DNA from: an uncultured Collinsella sp.
Lineage (GTDB): Bacteria > Actinomycetota > Coriobacteriia > Coriobacteriales > Coriobacteriaceae
Length of the DNA: 6,238 nucleotides
Assembly: GCA_900554455.1 (NCBI GenBank)
Contig: USHT01000072.1
Span: forward strand, 1-6,238
Direction: 5' to 3'
The notes below the pieces were generated by a model. It ran no database searches. It worked only from the letters and a program-made list of their open reading frames with translations, and was not told where the DNA came from. Made by a program: the position numbers and the translations under genes. Shown one piece after another: positions 1 through 6,077 of this stretch (the first letter of the stretch is position 1; each line of letters begins with the position of its first letter).

Positions 1-1436
1 ATCCGCTCGCGATCCTCGGGCGCGATGCCCGGGCCGTCATCGGCCACTGAGCACGTCACGTGCCCATCGTCAACGCCAATCGAAATCACGATATGCGAGC
101 CTGCGGGCGTATAGGTGACGGCGTTGTTCACCAGATTGACCACCAGCTGCACCATCAGGCGCGCGTCGACGTTGACGAGCGCCGGTTCATCGCACGCCAC
201 CACCTTAAGGTCGTGCTCGCGCACGGCCGGACTTACGTGGCGCAGCGCCTCCTCGACGATATCATCCATGAGCTCGAGCGTAGTCGACAGATGCATGCCG
301 CCGCCCTCGAGCTTGGTGATGGCGAGCAGGTTCTCGACGGTAGCGTTGAGCCATTGCGCATCCGAGCGAATGGACAGGAGCAGGCCGCGGCGCGTCTGGG
401 CGTCGAGCACGGCGGTGCCGGTCGAGCCCTGGTCGAGCAGCACGTCGGCATTACCCGAAATACTGGTGAGCGGTGTGCGCAGGTCGTGCGAGATGGAACG
501 CAGCAGGTTGGCGCGCAGCTGCTCGTTTTTGGCGAGCACCGCCGCCTCCTCGCGGGCCTCCATGGCGCGGGCGCGATCGAGTGCCAGCTCGCCTTCGCTC
601 ACGATGGCATCGGCAAGTGTCCGTTCCTCGTGCGTCAGCACGTCGGGCTCGGCAACGATAGCCAGCACGCCCACCACCGAGGCGGGGTCGCCCGAGCGCA
701 CGAAGCCGTCGCCCGAGCGCACAGTCAGGTATATACCGTAGAACGCCGAGCCGCCAAACGTGGCGTCGAGCGGCGTCCCCACATAGGCGGACGCCGAGAG
801 CCGCGGCGGCATCTGCGGCGCCAGCTCGTGCACCGGGGCGGCATCGCCCACGGCCGTGTACGTCGCACGCGGCAGCAGGTCATCGCCCTCGGCGTCGGCG
901 CTGTACCACACGACCGGACAGCCCGAAAGACGCGCCAGCTGCGTGGCCATGGCGTGAACGATCTGATGCTGATCGGCGCACCGCTGCAGCATGCGGTTGG
1001 TCTCGAGCACCATATGCGTGCGACGGTCGCTGGCGGCAGCCTGTGCCAAGGCGCGGCGCAGGGCCAACGCAATCGAGCTCGACACAAGCGAAACCACGAA
1101 CATGATGAAGAACATGCCGGGATAGACGCGGTCGATAAACGATAGCGAGCAGCGCGGGTCGACAAACAAGAAGTTGTAGAGCGCTACGGCGGCAGCCGAG
1201 CTCAGCAAGCAATACAGGCGACTCCAGGTAAAGAATGCGCACAGCTGAACGGCGAACACATAGACGATCATGATGCTCGGCGCGAGACCCGGATGGTCGA
1301 GCAGCGCGCCCACAATCGTCGCCGCGACCAGCAGCCCCACCGATACGCAGGCGTCATACAGAGGAGTGCGGCGCGTCAGCGTTGTGCGCCGCCACCAAAA
1401 ACTATCGGCAATATCGCCGTCCGTACGAACGTCCAT
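1..1436 (-). CDS. KdpD-type sensor histidine kinase, short form (C-terminus cut by window edge)
   Basis: This is a membrane sensor kinase predicted to autophosphorylate a histidine and pass the phosphate to a response regulator. It is visible for 478 codons and continues past the window's left edge. Four hydrophobic segments (about residues 29-46, 54-71, 74-92, 108-127) form a DUF4118-like membrane unit; the NFLFVDPRCSLSF stretch (88-100) matches the KdpD motif after its third segment. A GAF-like region follows (about 150-290). The H-box SISHDLRTPLTS has His at 317, NLLAITKLEGG is at 369-379, the N-box around NLVNNAV is at 434-440, and the G1 box DDGPGI is at 466-471. The rest of the ATPase domain lies outside the window. 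The N-terminal KdpD and USP domains of classical ~900-residue KdpD are absent. The ATG at 1436 follows a purine-rich GAGAGAGGGG; a modest start error is possible. The kup gene upstream on the same strand suggests a role in K+ or osmotic sensing (inference). Confidence 0.9.
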   Translation of the reverse strand, partial: MDVRTDGDIADSFWWRRTTLTRRTPLYDACVSVGLLVAATIVGALLDHPGLAPSIMIVYVFAVQLCAFFTWSRLYCLLSSAAAVALYNFLFVDPRCSLSFIDRVYPGMFFIMFVVSLVSSSIALALRRALAQAAASDRRTHMVLETNRMLQRCADQHQIVHAMATQLARLSGCPVVWYSADAEGDDLLPRATYTAVGDAAPVHELAPQMPPRLSASAYVGTPLDATFGGSAFYGIYLTVRSGDGFVRSGDPASVVGVLAIVAEPDVLTHEERTLADAIVSEGELALDRARAMEAREEAAVLAKNEQLRANLLRSISHDLRTPLTSISGNADVLLDQGSTGTAVLDAQTRRGLLLSIRSDAQWLNATVENLLAITKLEGGGMHLSTTLELMDDIVEEALRHVSPAVREHDLKVVACDEPALVNVDARLMVQLVVNLVNNAVTYTPAGSHIVISIGVDDGHVTCSVADDGPGIAPEDRER

Positions 1437-1456
1437 CAGCGTCCCGCCCCTCTCTC

Positions 1457-1503
1457 AAAAACAAAAACCACCACAAAGGGGACAGGCACCCTTGTGGTGG
1501 TTT
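1457..1503 (-). terminator. Terminator-like hairpin with T-tract, upstream of the kinase
   Basis: Read on the minus strand, the arm AAACCACCACAAGGG (1503-1489) pairs with CCCCTTTGTGGTGGTTT (1481-1465) across a short loop, with one unpaired base. TTTTTGTTTTT (1467-1457) follows immediately. This is the form of an intrinsic terminator. It lies after the small membrane-protein gene and only about 20 nt before the kinase start, so it would end or attenuate transcription from kup. It could instead simply be a REP-like element whose flank happens to be T-rich. Confidence 0.6.
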
Positions 1504-1520
1504 CCCCTTGTGGTGGTTCC
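1463..1520. repeat. REP-like element: imperfect inverted repeat with a duplicated arm
   Basis: On the plus strand one left arm, AACCACCACAAAGGGG (1466-1481), is followed by two tandem copies of the complementary arm. These are CCTTGTGGTGGTTTCC at 1490-1505 and CCTTGTGGTGGTTCCA at 1506-1521, a 16-bp period. The centre reads GGGGACAGGCACCC. It shares the ACAAAGGG...GAC core with the palindrome at 3967-3997, so the two may be relatives of one dispersed intergenic repeat family. That relationship is inferred from two copies only. Confidence 0.7.
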
Positions 1521-1549
1521 AAGTGTAAAGCCTTTGCAACCTGCGGTCG

Positions 1550-1744
1550 TTAGACAAACAGCACGTGCGCGAGCAGTGCGCACACGCACGCCGCGACAAG
1601 CACCGTCACCACGATCGAAATCACGCGATCGGCCATGTCCATGTTGGCACGATTCGTAAAGAACCGATCTTCGGCGGCATCGGCGCGTGCCTCACGCACC
1701 ATCTCGGCAGCAAGATCGCAACCGTCAAGCACCTTTGCATCCAT
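1550..1744 (-). CDS. Small single-pass membrane protein between kup and the sensor kinase
   Basis: This 64-residue protein is not recognised as a named family. Residues 1-40 are charged, polar and helix-prone (LAAEMVREARADAAEDRFF). Residues 41-62 form one hydrophobic segment rich in Val, Ala and Leu with two cysteines (ACVCALL), ending at LFV. The layout suggests a cytoplasmic N-terminus and a C-terminal membrane anchor. The ATG at 1744 was chosen because GGGAGGAAACC lies directly before it; an upstream in-frame start would place that ribosome binding site inside the coding region. The gene begins 69 bp after the kup stop on the same strand, with no good promoter between, so co-transcription with kup is likely. 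A role as a small partner of the permease or kinase is speculation from position, and a KdpF-like role is only an analogy. The clean start, stop and single membrane segment argue that it is real. Confidence 0.7.
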   Translation of the reverse strand: MDAKVLDGCDLAAEMVREARADAAEDRFFTNRANMDMADRVISIVVTVLVAACVCALLAHVLFV

Positions 1745-1813
1745 GGTTTCCTCCCAGGACTCAATCCCCATCAATACAAGCCCGCCCGTTCGCAGACAAA
1801 CCTCGAGCGTCGA

Positions 1814-3841
1814 CTACGGGCGCTCGTTGGGGGCCAGGCGCTGCATCTTGTTCACGGCTTTGAACTTGGTGAACAGCGGCACGTACTCAAAGCTCACGTT
1901 GGAGTTCTCCAGGCCGTACCAACGCGCAGGCGTGCCGGCGGCGCGACGGATGATGTACTTGAGCGTGATGGCCGTGCGCTCGCTCGGCTCCACGTCACTC
2001 TCGGGCGCCAGGAGCTTGCGGATCATGACGAACTTAAACGTGCCGATGTTGCCCGGATCCTTGTAGACCGAGTAGTCATGCATCTGCGGCGGCAGCTCGC
2101 CAGTGGCGGCCAGATCCTGAACAACCTGGCGCAGGTAGGCGTTCACGCGCTGGTTAACCTTGTAGCCCAGGTACAGATGCACGCGGAAAACATAGTCGGT
2201 GCCAAACGTCTCGACCGAATAGGCAAAGGTATGCGGTTCGTCCATGGTCTCGACGTTCACGAACCACCAGGCGCGGGCGCGCTTGGGATGCTTGTCCAAG
2301 ATCGAATAGACGATATCGCGGTCGATGTAGTCGGTATGGGTGTCCTTGGTCAGGTACACGACGTTGTCGCTCATGCGCTCGTAACGGTCGTCGTCGCGCA
2401 GGCGCTTGAGCTGCGGCAGGTAGCTGCGCAGCGGCAGCAGCGTAAACTGGCGCTGCTCGACCGCCGTGCCGTTGTACCAGCACACCATAATGCCCATGAT
2501 GAGCATGGCCATCAAAATGGTGAAATAGCCGCCGTGGAAGAACTTGGTGAGCGAGCTCACAAAGAAGAAGCCCTCGAGCATAAGGAAGAACACAACGAAG
2601 ATATACGGGACGACCTTAAGGCCGCGATCAACATGCAAGTAGAAGAAGAGCAGCAGCGTCGTGCACATCATGGTCAGGGTAATCGCCAAGCCGTAGGCGG
2701 CCTCCATGTGCGCCGAGCTCTGGAACAGCAGCACCACGATGACGCAGCCCACAAGCATGACGTTGTTGACCATGGGAATATAGAGCTGGCCCTTGGTCTC
2801 GGCAGGATAGAAGACCTGCATGTGCGGCATGAGGTCCAGGCGACTGGCCTCGGACACCAGCGAGAATGCGCCGGTGATGAGCGCCTGCGAGGCAATGATG
2901 GCCGCGACGGTGGAAAGGCCGACGGCAAAGGGACGCAGGCCCGGGGTGAGCATCTGGTAGAAGGGGTTGAGGTCGGCGATACCCATGAGCTCCGGGTTGC
3001 CGGCGTTGTTGATAAGCCACGCGCCCTGGCCCATGTAGGACAGCAGCAAGCAGCACTTAACGAACGGCCAGGTGGCGTAGATATTGCCGCGACCCACATG
3101 GCCCATGTCGGAGTAGAGCGCCTCGGCACCGGTGGTGGCAAGGAAGCAGCTGCCCAAGATCATGATGCCCGCATGGTTGTTGGGACTCAACAAAAAGCCG
3201 ATGCCGCGCAGCGGGTTGAGGCACAGCAGCACCGCGGGGTGCTGGAAGACAAAGAACAGACCCGTGCCGCCCAGGAACAGGAACCACAGCGTCATGATGG
3301 GGCCAAAGGCACGGCCGATCTTGGCCGTGCCGATGCGCTGCACCAAGAAGAGCACAATGATGATGGCAAGCGTGATGGCCACGACGCGGGCCTGATCGTC
3401 GCCCAGCACGGCATGGACTGCCGGAATGGTGCGCAGGCCTTCGATAGCCGTAGTCACGGTAACGGCAGGCGTGAGGATGCCATCGGCGAGCAGTGCCGCG
3501 CCGCCCAGCATGGCGGGGATGATGAGCCATTTTCCGCAGCGCTTAACCAAGCTGTACAGAGCAAAGATGCCACCCTCGCCATGGTTGTCGGCGCGCAGCG
3601 AGATCAGCACGTACTTGACGGTCGTCAGCAGCGTGACCGTCCACACGACAAGGGAGAGCGCGCCGAGCACGAACTCCTCCGTGACGCTTCCGATGCCGCC
3701 GTTGCCGGCAACGAGCGCCTTGGTTACATACATGGGGCTGGTGCCGATATCGCCGTACACCACGCCCAGCGTGACGAGCATCGCCGAGATGCTCACAGGA
3801 ATCGCAGCGTGCGAGGCTGCCTCCTTGGCCTTTTGTTCCAT
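1814..3841 (-). CDS. kup: Kup family potassium uptake permease
   Basis: This is a K+ importer of the KUP/HAK/KT family in the cytoplasmic membrane, generally regarded as a proton-coupled K+ symporter. The 675-residue product is somewhat longer than E. coli Kup (622). Family signatures are clear: GVVYGDIGTSPMYV (26-39), DNHGEGGIFALYSL (85-98), ADGILTPAVTV (119-129) and ATTGAEALYSDMGHVGR (235-251). About twelve hydrophobic segments span roughly residues 15-455, followed by a soluble C-terminal domain of about 220 residues with the usual NVVYLT and WWFVNVE-like stretches. The ATG at 3841 is preceded by GGGAGG about ten bases upstream; a TTG start six codons earlier would put that ribosome binding site inside the gene. 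It has its own -10 box about 40 bp upstream and is probably the first gene of a unit with the small membrane protein and perhaps the kinase. The reading frame is intact. Confidence 0.97.
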   Translation of the reverse strand: MEQKAKEAASHAAIPVSISAMLVTLGVVYGDIGTSPMYVTKALVAGNGGIGSVTEEFVLGALSLVVWTVTLLTTVKYVLISLRADNHGEGGIFALYSLVKRCGKWLIIPAMLGGAALLADGILTPAVTVTTAIEGLRTIPAVHAVLGDDQARVVAITLAIIIVLFLVQRIGTAKIGRAFGPIMTLWFLFLGGTGLFFVFQHPAVLLCLNPLRGIGFLLSPNNHAGIMILGSCFLATTGAEALYSDMGHVGRGNIYATWPFVKCCLLLSYMGQGAWLINNAGNPELMGIADLNPFYQMLTPGLRPFAVGLSTVAAIIASQALITGAFSLVSEASRLDLMPHMQVFYPAETKGQLYIPMVNNVMLVGCVIVVLLFQSSAHMEAAYGLAITLTMMCTTLLLFFYLHVDRGLKVVPYIFVVFFLMLEGFFFVSSLTKFFHGGYFTILMAMLIMGIMVCWYNGTAVEQRQFTLLPLRSYLPQLKRLRDDDRYERMSDNVVYLTKDTHTDYIDRDIVYSILDKHPKRARAWWFVNVETMDEPHTFAYSVETFGTDYVFRVHLYLGYKVNQRVNAYLRQVVQDLAATGELPPQMHDYSVYKDPGNIGTFKFVMIRKLLAPESDVEPSERTAITLKYIIRRAAGTPARWYGLENSNVSFEYVPLFTKFKAVNKMQRLAPNERP

Positions 3842-3876
3842 AAGCCGGTTTCCTCCCAACTTTAATGTTCGAAGGG

Positions 3877-3903
3877 ATTATAGATAATCGGCCCATGTTT
3901 GAA
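3877..3903 (-). promoter_or_regulatory. Probable kup promoter
   Basis: A perfect TATAAT on the minus strand (3882-3877) lies 35 bp before the kup ATG. Weak -35 candidates overlap at 3905-3898: TTCAAA with 15 bp spacing, or CATTCA with 17 bp. The predicted leader is only about 30 nt. It contains the ribosome binding site GGGAGG (3857-3852) and has no room for a structured riboswitch. The surrounding stretch, about 3857-3945, is clearly more AT-rich than the flanking genes. Confidence 0.55.
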
Positions 3904-3966
3904 TGGCACTGTTTTCCCAGCTAGATAAACATTTATACGGCCTTTAGGCCACCGCGGCGATATGGA

Positions 3967-3997
3967 ATGTGACAAAGGGACGGTCCCTTTGTCACAT
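3967..3997. repeat. Perfect 31-bp palindrome after the nitroreductase gene
   Basis: ATGTGACAAAGGGAC (3967-3981) and its exact reverse complement (3983-3997) are separated by a single base. The element begins three bases after the nitroreductase stop codon, so it lies at the 3' end of that transcript and upstream of the kup promoter. It could form a very stable hairpin and protect or end the nitroreductase mRNA. No T-tract follows on either strand, so a classical intrinsic terminator is not supported. A dispersed REP-like element is the better description; it shares ACAAAGGG...GAC with the repeat at 1463-1520. Confidence 0.85.
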
Positions 3998-4000
3998 CCG

Positions 4001-4849
4001 TCATTTTCCGAGCCAATTTTTGAACCACCACTCCATGGAGCGGCTCATCTCGGCCATAAAGGGACTGGTGTGCTTGCGGGTATAGATATCCGCGACGCGC
4101 TCCCCCACCTCGCGGGCATGCGGACGGAACATCGCGTCCATCTCGGCCACCTGCGCATCCATGGTCGCGGCATCGGCGCGGCGATAGCGCTCCTCGTGCA
4201 CCAGGTTCACCACGGGGTGTGCGATCGCCGGACGCTCCTTACGGGGCGTGCCGATGATGAGCATCGATAGCGGCATGGTATAGGGCGGCAGATCGAGCAG
4301 CTCGGCAACTTCCTCGGCATTCTCGACGATATCACCGATATAGCAGCTCCCCAGGCCCAGGGCCTCGGCGGCAACCACGGCGTTTTGCGCGGCGATCACG
4401 GCATCCTGAGCCGCGATGGCAAAGTCGCCCAAACCCGGCGCGCGGCGGGGCGCCTTGCCCGTGCGCTCGACAAACTCGGGCTCAAAGCAGCCCACGTGCT
4501 CAAACAGATCGATCCACTTGGCATAATCGACCACAAATATAAGTGCCCAGGGCGCCTTGGCAATCATGGGCTGGTGATCGCACAGGTCGGCGAGGCGGTC
4601 CAGCGTAGCCTGCTCGCGAATGCTTACGATGGAATACATCATCATGGCGCCCGCCGACGGCGCGCGACTCGCCGCATGCAAAATTGCCGCCCGCTGCTCG
4701 TCGGTCACCGCCACGGGACGGTCGTCGTCATCACGCGCGAAGGCACGCGTGGAGGAACGGTGCTCCAACGTGTCCAGCACCGCATTGCCCGTGGTCTCGA
4801 CCGGATAGCCACACGTATCCACAGCCTTGGTGCAAACCTGCTCGTTCAT
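4001..4849 (-). CDS. Nitroreductase-family flavoprotein
   Basis: This is a predicted FMN-dependent NAD(P)H oxidoreductase of the nitroreductase superfamily, soluble and cytoplasmic, with unknown natural substrate. The 282 residues include the FMN-contacting start of the fold, HRSSTRAF (30-37), the APSAGAMMMYS loop (63-73), an Ala-rich helix (about 146-164) and GLGSCYIGDIVENAEEVAEL (165-184), followed by LIIGTPRKERP (197-207), all in the usual order. In the loop, the Asn and Gln common in relatives (as in APSxGNxQ) are replaced by Ala and Met, which may alter flavin or substrate contacts. About 65 C-terminal residues extend beyond the usual core and end in a Trp-rich tail (EWWFKNWLGK). The ATG at 4849 follows a GAGGATGAGG ribosome binding region. 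The gene diverges from the plus-strand membrane gene and ends at the palindrome; no functional link to kup is evident. Confidence 0.9.
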   Translation of the reverse strand: MNEQVCTKAVDTCGYPVETTGNAVLDTLEHRSSTRAFARDDDDRPVAVTDEQRAAILHAASRAPSAGAMMMYSIVSIREQATLDRLADLCDHQPMIAKAPWALIFVVDYAKWIDLFEHVGCFEPEFVERTGKAPRRAPGLGDFAIAAQDAVIAAQNAVVAAEALGLGSCYIGDIVENAEEVAELLDLPPYTMPLSMLIIGTPRKERPAIAHPVVNLVHEERYRRADAATMDAQVAEMDAMFRPHAREVGERVADIYTRKHTSPFMAEMSRSMEWWFKNWLGK

Positions 4850-4867
4850 CGCCTCATCCTCGCTAAT

Positions 4868-4897
4868 TCTTTAAGAAGCCTTTACGTTTCCGTGTAA
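4868..4897 (-). promoter_or_regulatory. Candidate nitroreductase promoter (weak)
   Basis: On the minus strand TTACAC (4897-4892) and TAAAGA (4873-4868) are separated by 18 bp. They lie about 20 bp before the nitroreductase start codon. Both boxes deviate from consensus, so this is only a candidate. The rest of the divergent intergenic region (4850-5062) shows no convincing promoter for the plus-strand gene and no clear operator repeat. Confidence 0.3.
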
Positions 4898-5062
4898 TTC
4901 CCGTCCATTATCGCGCAGGTCGCCACTACATTGCGCCACACCGCCACACGTGCGCGTTAATATGGCTGGTTGTTGTGCGCAGACACCAATTGCAGCGCAT
5001 ATCTTGGTAACAATCGGGTAAACCCCCGCTTTCGTAGTTTTAAGTTTGTGAGGAGTCTCAGC

Positions 5063-5572
5063 ATGTTCGCTGCCGCCATCTCGCTCGTCGGTCTTGCGGC
5101 GACCGTCTACCTTGTCTTGCGCGAGGCCAAGGCCATTCGCGCTCAGTCGGGCACCGTTGCCAAAAGCGCTCTTGGGTGGAGCGTCGCCTTCGGCCTGTTC
5201 CAGGTCTTTTTGACCGTTTGGGGCGCCATTGGCCTCGTCGCCCAAAACGAGCCGCTCGCCTTTGTGATGCTCATCCTGACCAACGCCATCCTCACCGGCT
5301 GCGCTTGGGCCAGCATCGCACGTGACCGCATCGCCCCGCGCGTCTTTGCGTTCGCCGCGCCCGACGCCCCCGCCCCCACCGGCAAGCTCGCCCGTCTGCG
5401 CGGCGCCTTTGTGGGCAAGCCACTCGTCGCCGCCGTCCTGTGTCTGCTGCTCGCCGGCGTCTTTGCGCTGCTGGGCATCCTTTCACCTCCTTTATCATTC
5501 GTTTTCTTCCTGAAGCTCCCATCGCAGAGAAAGTGCATCCCAATCATGGAAGGCTGTGTCGGCGGCGTCTAA
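5063..5572 (+). CDS. Multi-pass membrane protein of unknown function, 3' end lost at a sequence junction
   Basis: I do not recognise this family. From the ATG at 5063, preceded by GAGGAG, the frame encodes 169 residues, but only about the first 139 look native. Hydrophobic segments lie at about 3-19, 38-60, 65-84 and 119-139. A positively charged linker and a Pro/Ala-rich loop (PDAPAPTGK, 100-108) separate the third and fourth. An in-frame start at 4970 exists but lacks a good ribosome binding site and is less hydrophobic. After LLGI (to about 5479) the codons lose their GC bias. The remaining ~30 residues, up to the stop at 5572, are read antisense through a phage gene, so they are an artefact of the junction. 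The true protein was probably longer. The gene diverges from the nitroreductase. Confidence 0.7.
   Translation: MFAAAISLVGLAATVYLVLREAKAIRAQSGTVAKSALGWSVAFGLFQVFLTVWGAIGLVAQNEPLAFVMLILTNAILTGCAWASIARDRIAPRVFAFAAPDAPAPTGKLARLRGAFVGKPLVAAVLCLLLAGVFALLGILSPPLSFVFFLKLPSQRKCIPIMEGCVGGV
5473..5494. other. Host/phage sequence junction
   Basis: Left of this interval is GC-rich plus-strand coding sequence of the membrane protein. Right of it is minus-strand phage tail sequence with AAAGGAGGT ribosome binding sites. The switch falls between the last native-looking codon of the host gene (about 5478) and the phage SD (5485-5493). No att-like direct repeat, transposon end or tRNA gene is visible. The exact breakpoint cannot be fixed, because the few bases around CATCC may be shared by both parents. 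Confidence 0.75.
5476..5493 (-). promoter_or_regulatory. Orphan phage ribosome binding site and start codon
   Basis: On the minus strand AAAGGAGGT (5493-5485) is followed after GAAAGG by ATG (5478-5476), directly after the TGA stop of the gp48-like gene (5497-5495). This is the expected translation start of the next tail gene, typically a fibre or collar protein. What follows the ATG is the antisense of the host membrane gene, so the true phage gene is missing. Confidence 0.65.
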
Positions 5573-6061
5573 GGCGTCCCAACTTTTTGCGGGGATATCC
5601 GCCCAAATTTTTAGCTGGGCAGGGAGGCTTTGCTCAATTGCGTGGACCAACGGCGCACAAAGCGCAAAGCTGATTGTGCTGCCTCCAAAGCGCAGGCGGA
5701 GCGTTGCTGCCGCGCAATCCTCTTGCAGGGAGCCGGGAAAACCTGCCTGCTCCAGCAGGCTTTCTGTTTCTGCCCGCGTAAAACCGGGCGGCCCGAGCGA
5801 GAGGCGGGCAAGAATAGCGGCTCTTCGCTCCAGCGGCCCTTCGCTCTGCGCAGGGAGGCCCAAAATGCGCTCCCAAACAGCGAGGCGGTCTGCCGGAGCG
5901 GTTTGGATAAACGCGGCTTCCATTAGCTGATCAAGGCGCTGCTGGGCTGCCTCAAGGCCTTGCGCATAGGCGCACAGCTCAGCATATACACGGCTTTCAG
6001 GCGAGAGGATATATAATCGCAGCGGAAGGAGCATCTGCTTCATTTGTTCCAAGGCTGGCAA
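5495..6061 (-). CDS. Phage tail/baseplate protein, gp48/YmfQ-like (DUF2313)
   Basis: This is a 188-residue structural protein of contractile-tail phages, encoded just after baseplate J in Mu-like and Firmicutes myophages and thought to sit at the baseplate. Evidence is the whole-protein pattern plus gene order. It shows an N-terminal helical stretch (about 22-50), then DRLAVWERILGLP (58-70), RRAAILARLSLGPPGFTR (79-96), a middle resembling TRAETESLLEQAG, a beta region LRLRFGG (121-127), and a C-terminal Trp-rich tail with WDALD and DWDALSLRW (161-181), as in relatives that end in repeated TW..L motifs. Length fits the family. The start is TTG at 6061, seven bases after a strong AAAGGAGGT (6077-6069); the first ATG, six codons in, lacks a comparable site. 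The SD overlaps the stop of the upstream gene, as expected in a packed tail operon. Codon use is less GC-biased than in the left-hand genes. Confidence 0.8.
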   Translation of the reverse strand: MPALEQMKQMLLPLRLYILSPESRVYAELCAYAQGLEAAQQRLDQLMEAAFIQTAPADRLAVWERILGLPAQSEGPLERRAAILARLSLGPPGFTRAETESLLEQAGFPGSLQEDCAAATLRLRFGGSTISFALCAPLVHAIEQSLPAQLKIWADIPAKSWDALDAADTAFHDWDALSLRWELQEENE

Positions 6062-6068
6062 ACGATCT

Positions 6069-6077
6069 ACCTCCTTT
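6069..6077 (-). promoter_or_regulatory. Ribosome binding site that fixes a TTG start
   Basis: AAAGGAGGT on the minus strand lies seven bases before the TTG at 6061 and shares its first A with the TAA stop of the upstream baseplate gene. Its quality and spacing make TTG the preferred start of the gp48-like gene over the later ATG. It indicates translational coupling within the tail operon. Confidence 0.7.

Noticed and set aside
1463..1521. CRISPR-like or tandem-repeat array, suggested by repeated GTGGTGG arms.
   Set aside because: There are only two tandem copies with no spacer between them, plus one inverted copy. The structure is a hairpin repeat, not an array.
1565..3865. A 766-codon open frame on the plus strand, and similar long frames such as 60-1145, opposite kup and the kinase.
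   Set aside because: They lie exactly antisense to genes with clear family motifs. Their products are His-, Arg- and Gln-rich without any recognisable domain, as expected from GC-biased third positions of the opposite strand.
3842..3966. Possible c-di-AMP (ydaO-type) riboswitch in front of kup, as seen for some K+ transporters.
   Set aside because: The predicted leader between the TATAAT box and the start codon is only about 30 nt, far too short, and no matching conserved stems are visible upstream.
5018..5032. Possible small hairpin (GGGT...ACCC) upstream of the plus-strand membrane gene.
   Set aside because: The stem is about four base pairs with a two-base loop and no T-tract, which is too weak to call a terminator or regulatory structure.
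5143..5547. A minus-strand open frame crossing the junction, starting inside the phage segment and running antisense to the host membrane gene.
   Set aside because: The part left of 5478 is low-complexity Ala/Arg/Ser/Pro sequence antisense to a well-formed membrane protein. It is an accidental fusion created by the junction, not a gene.
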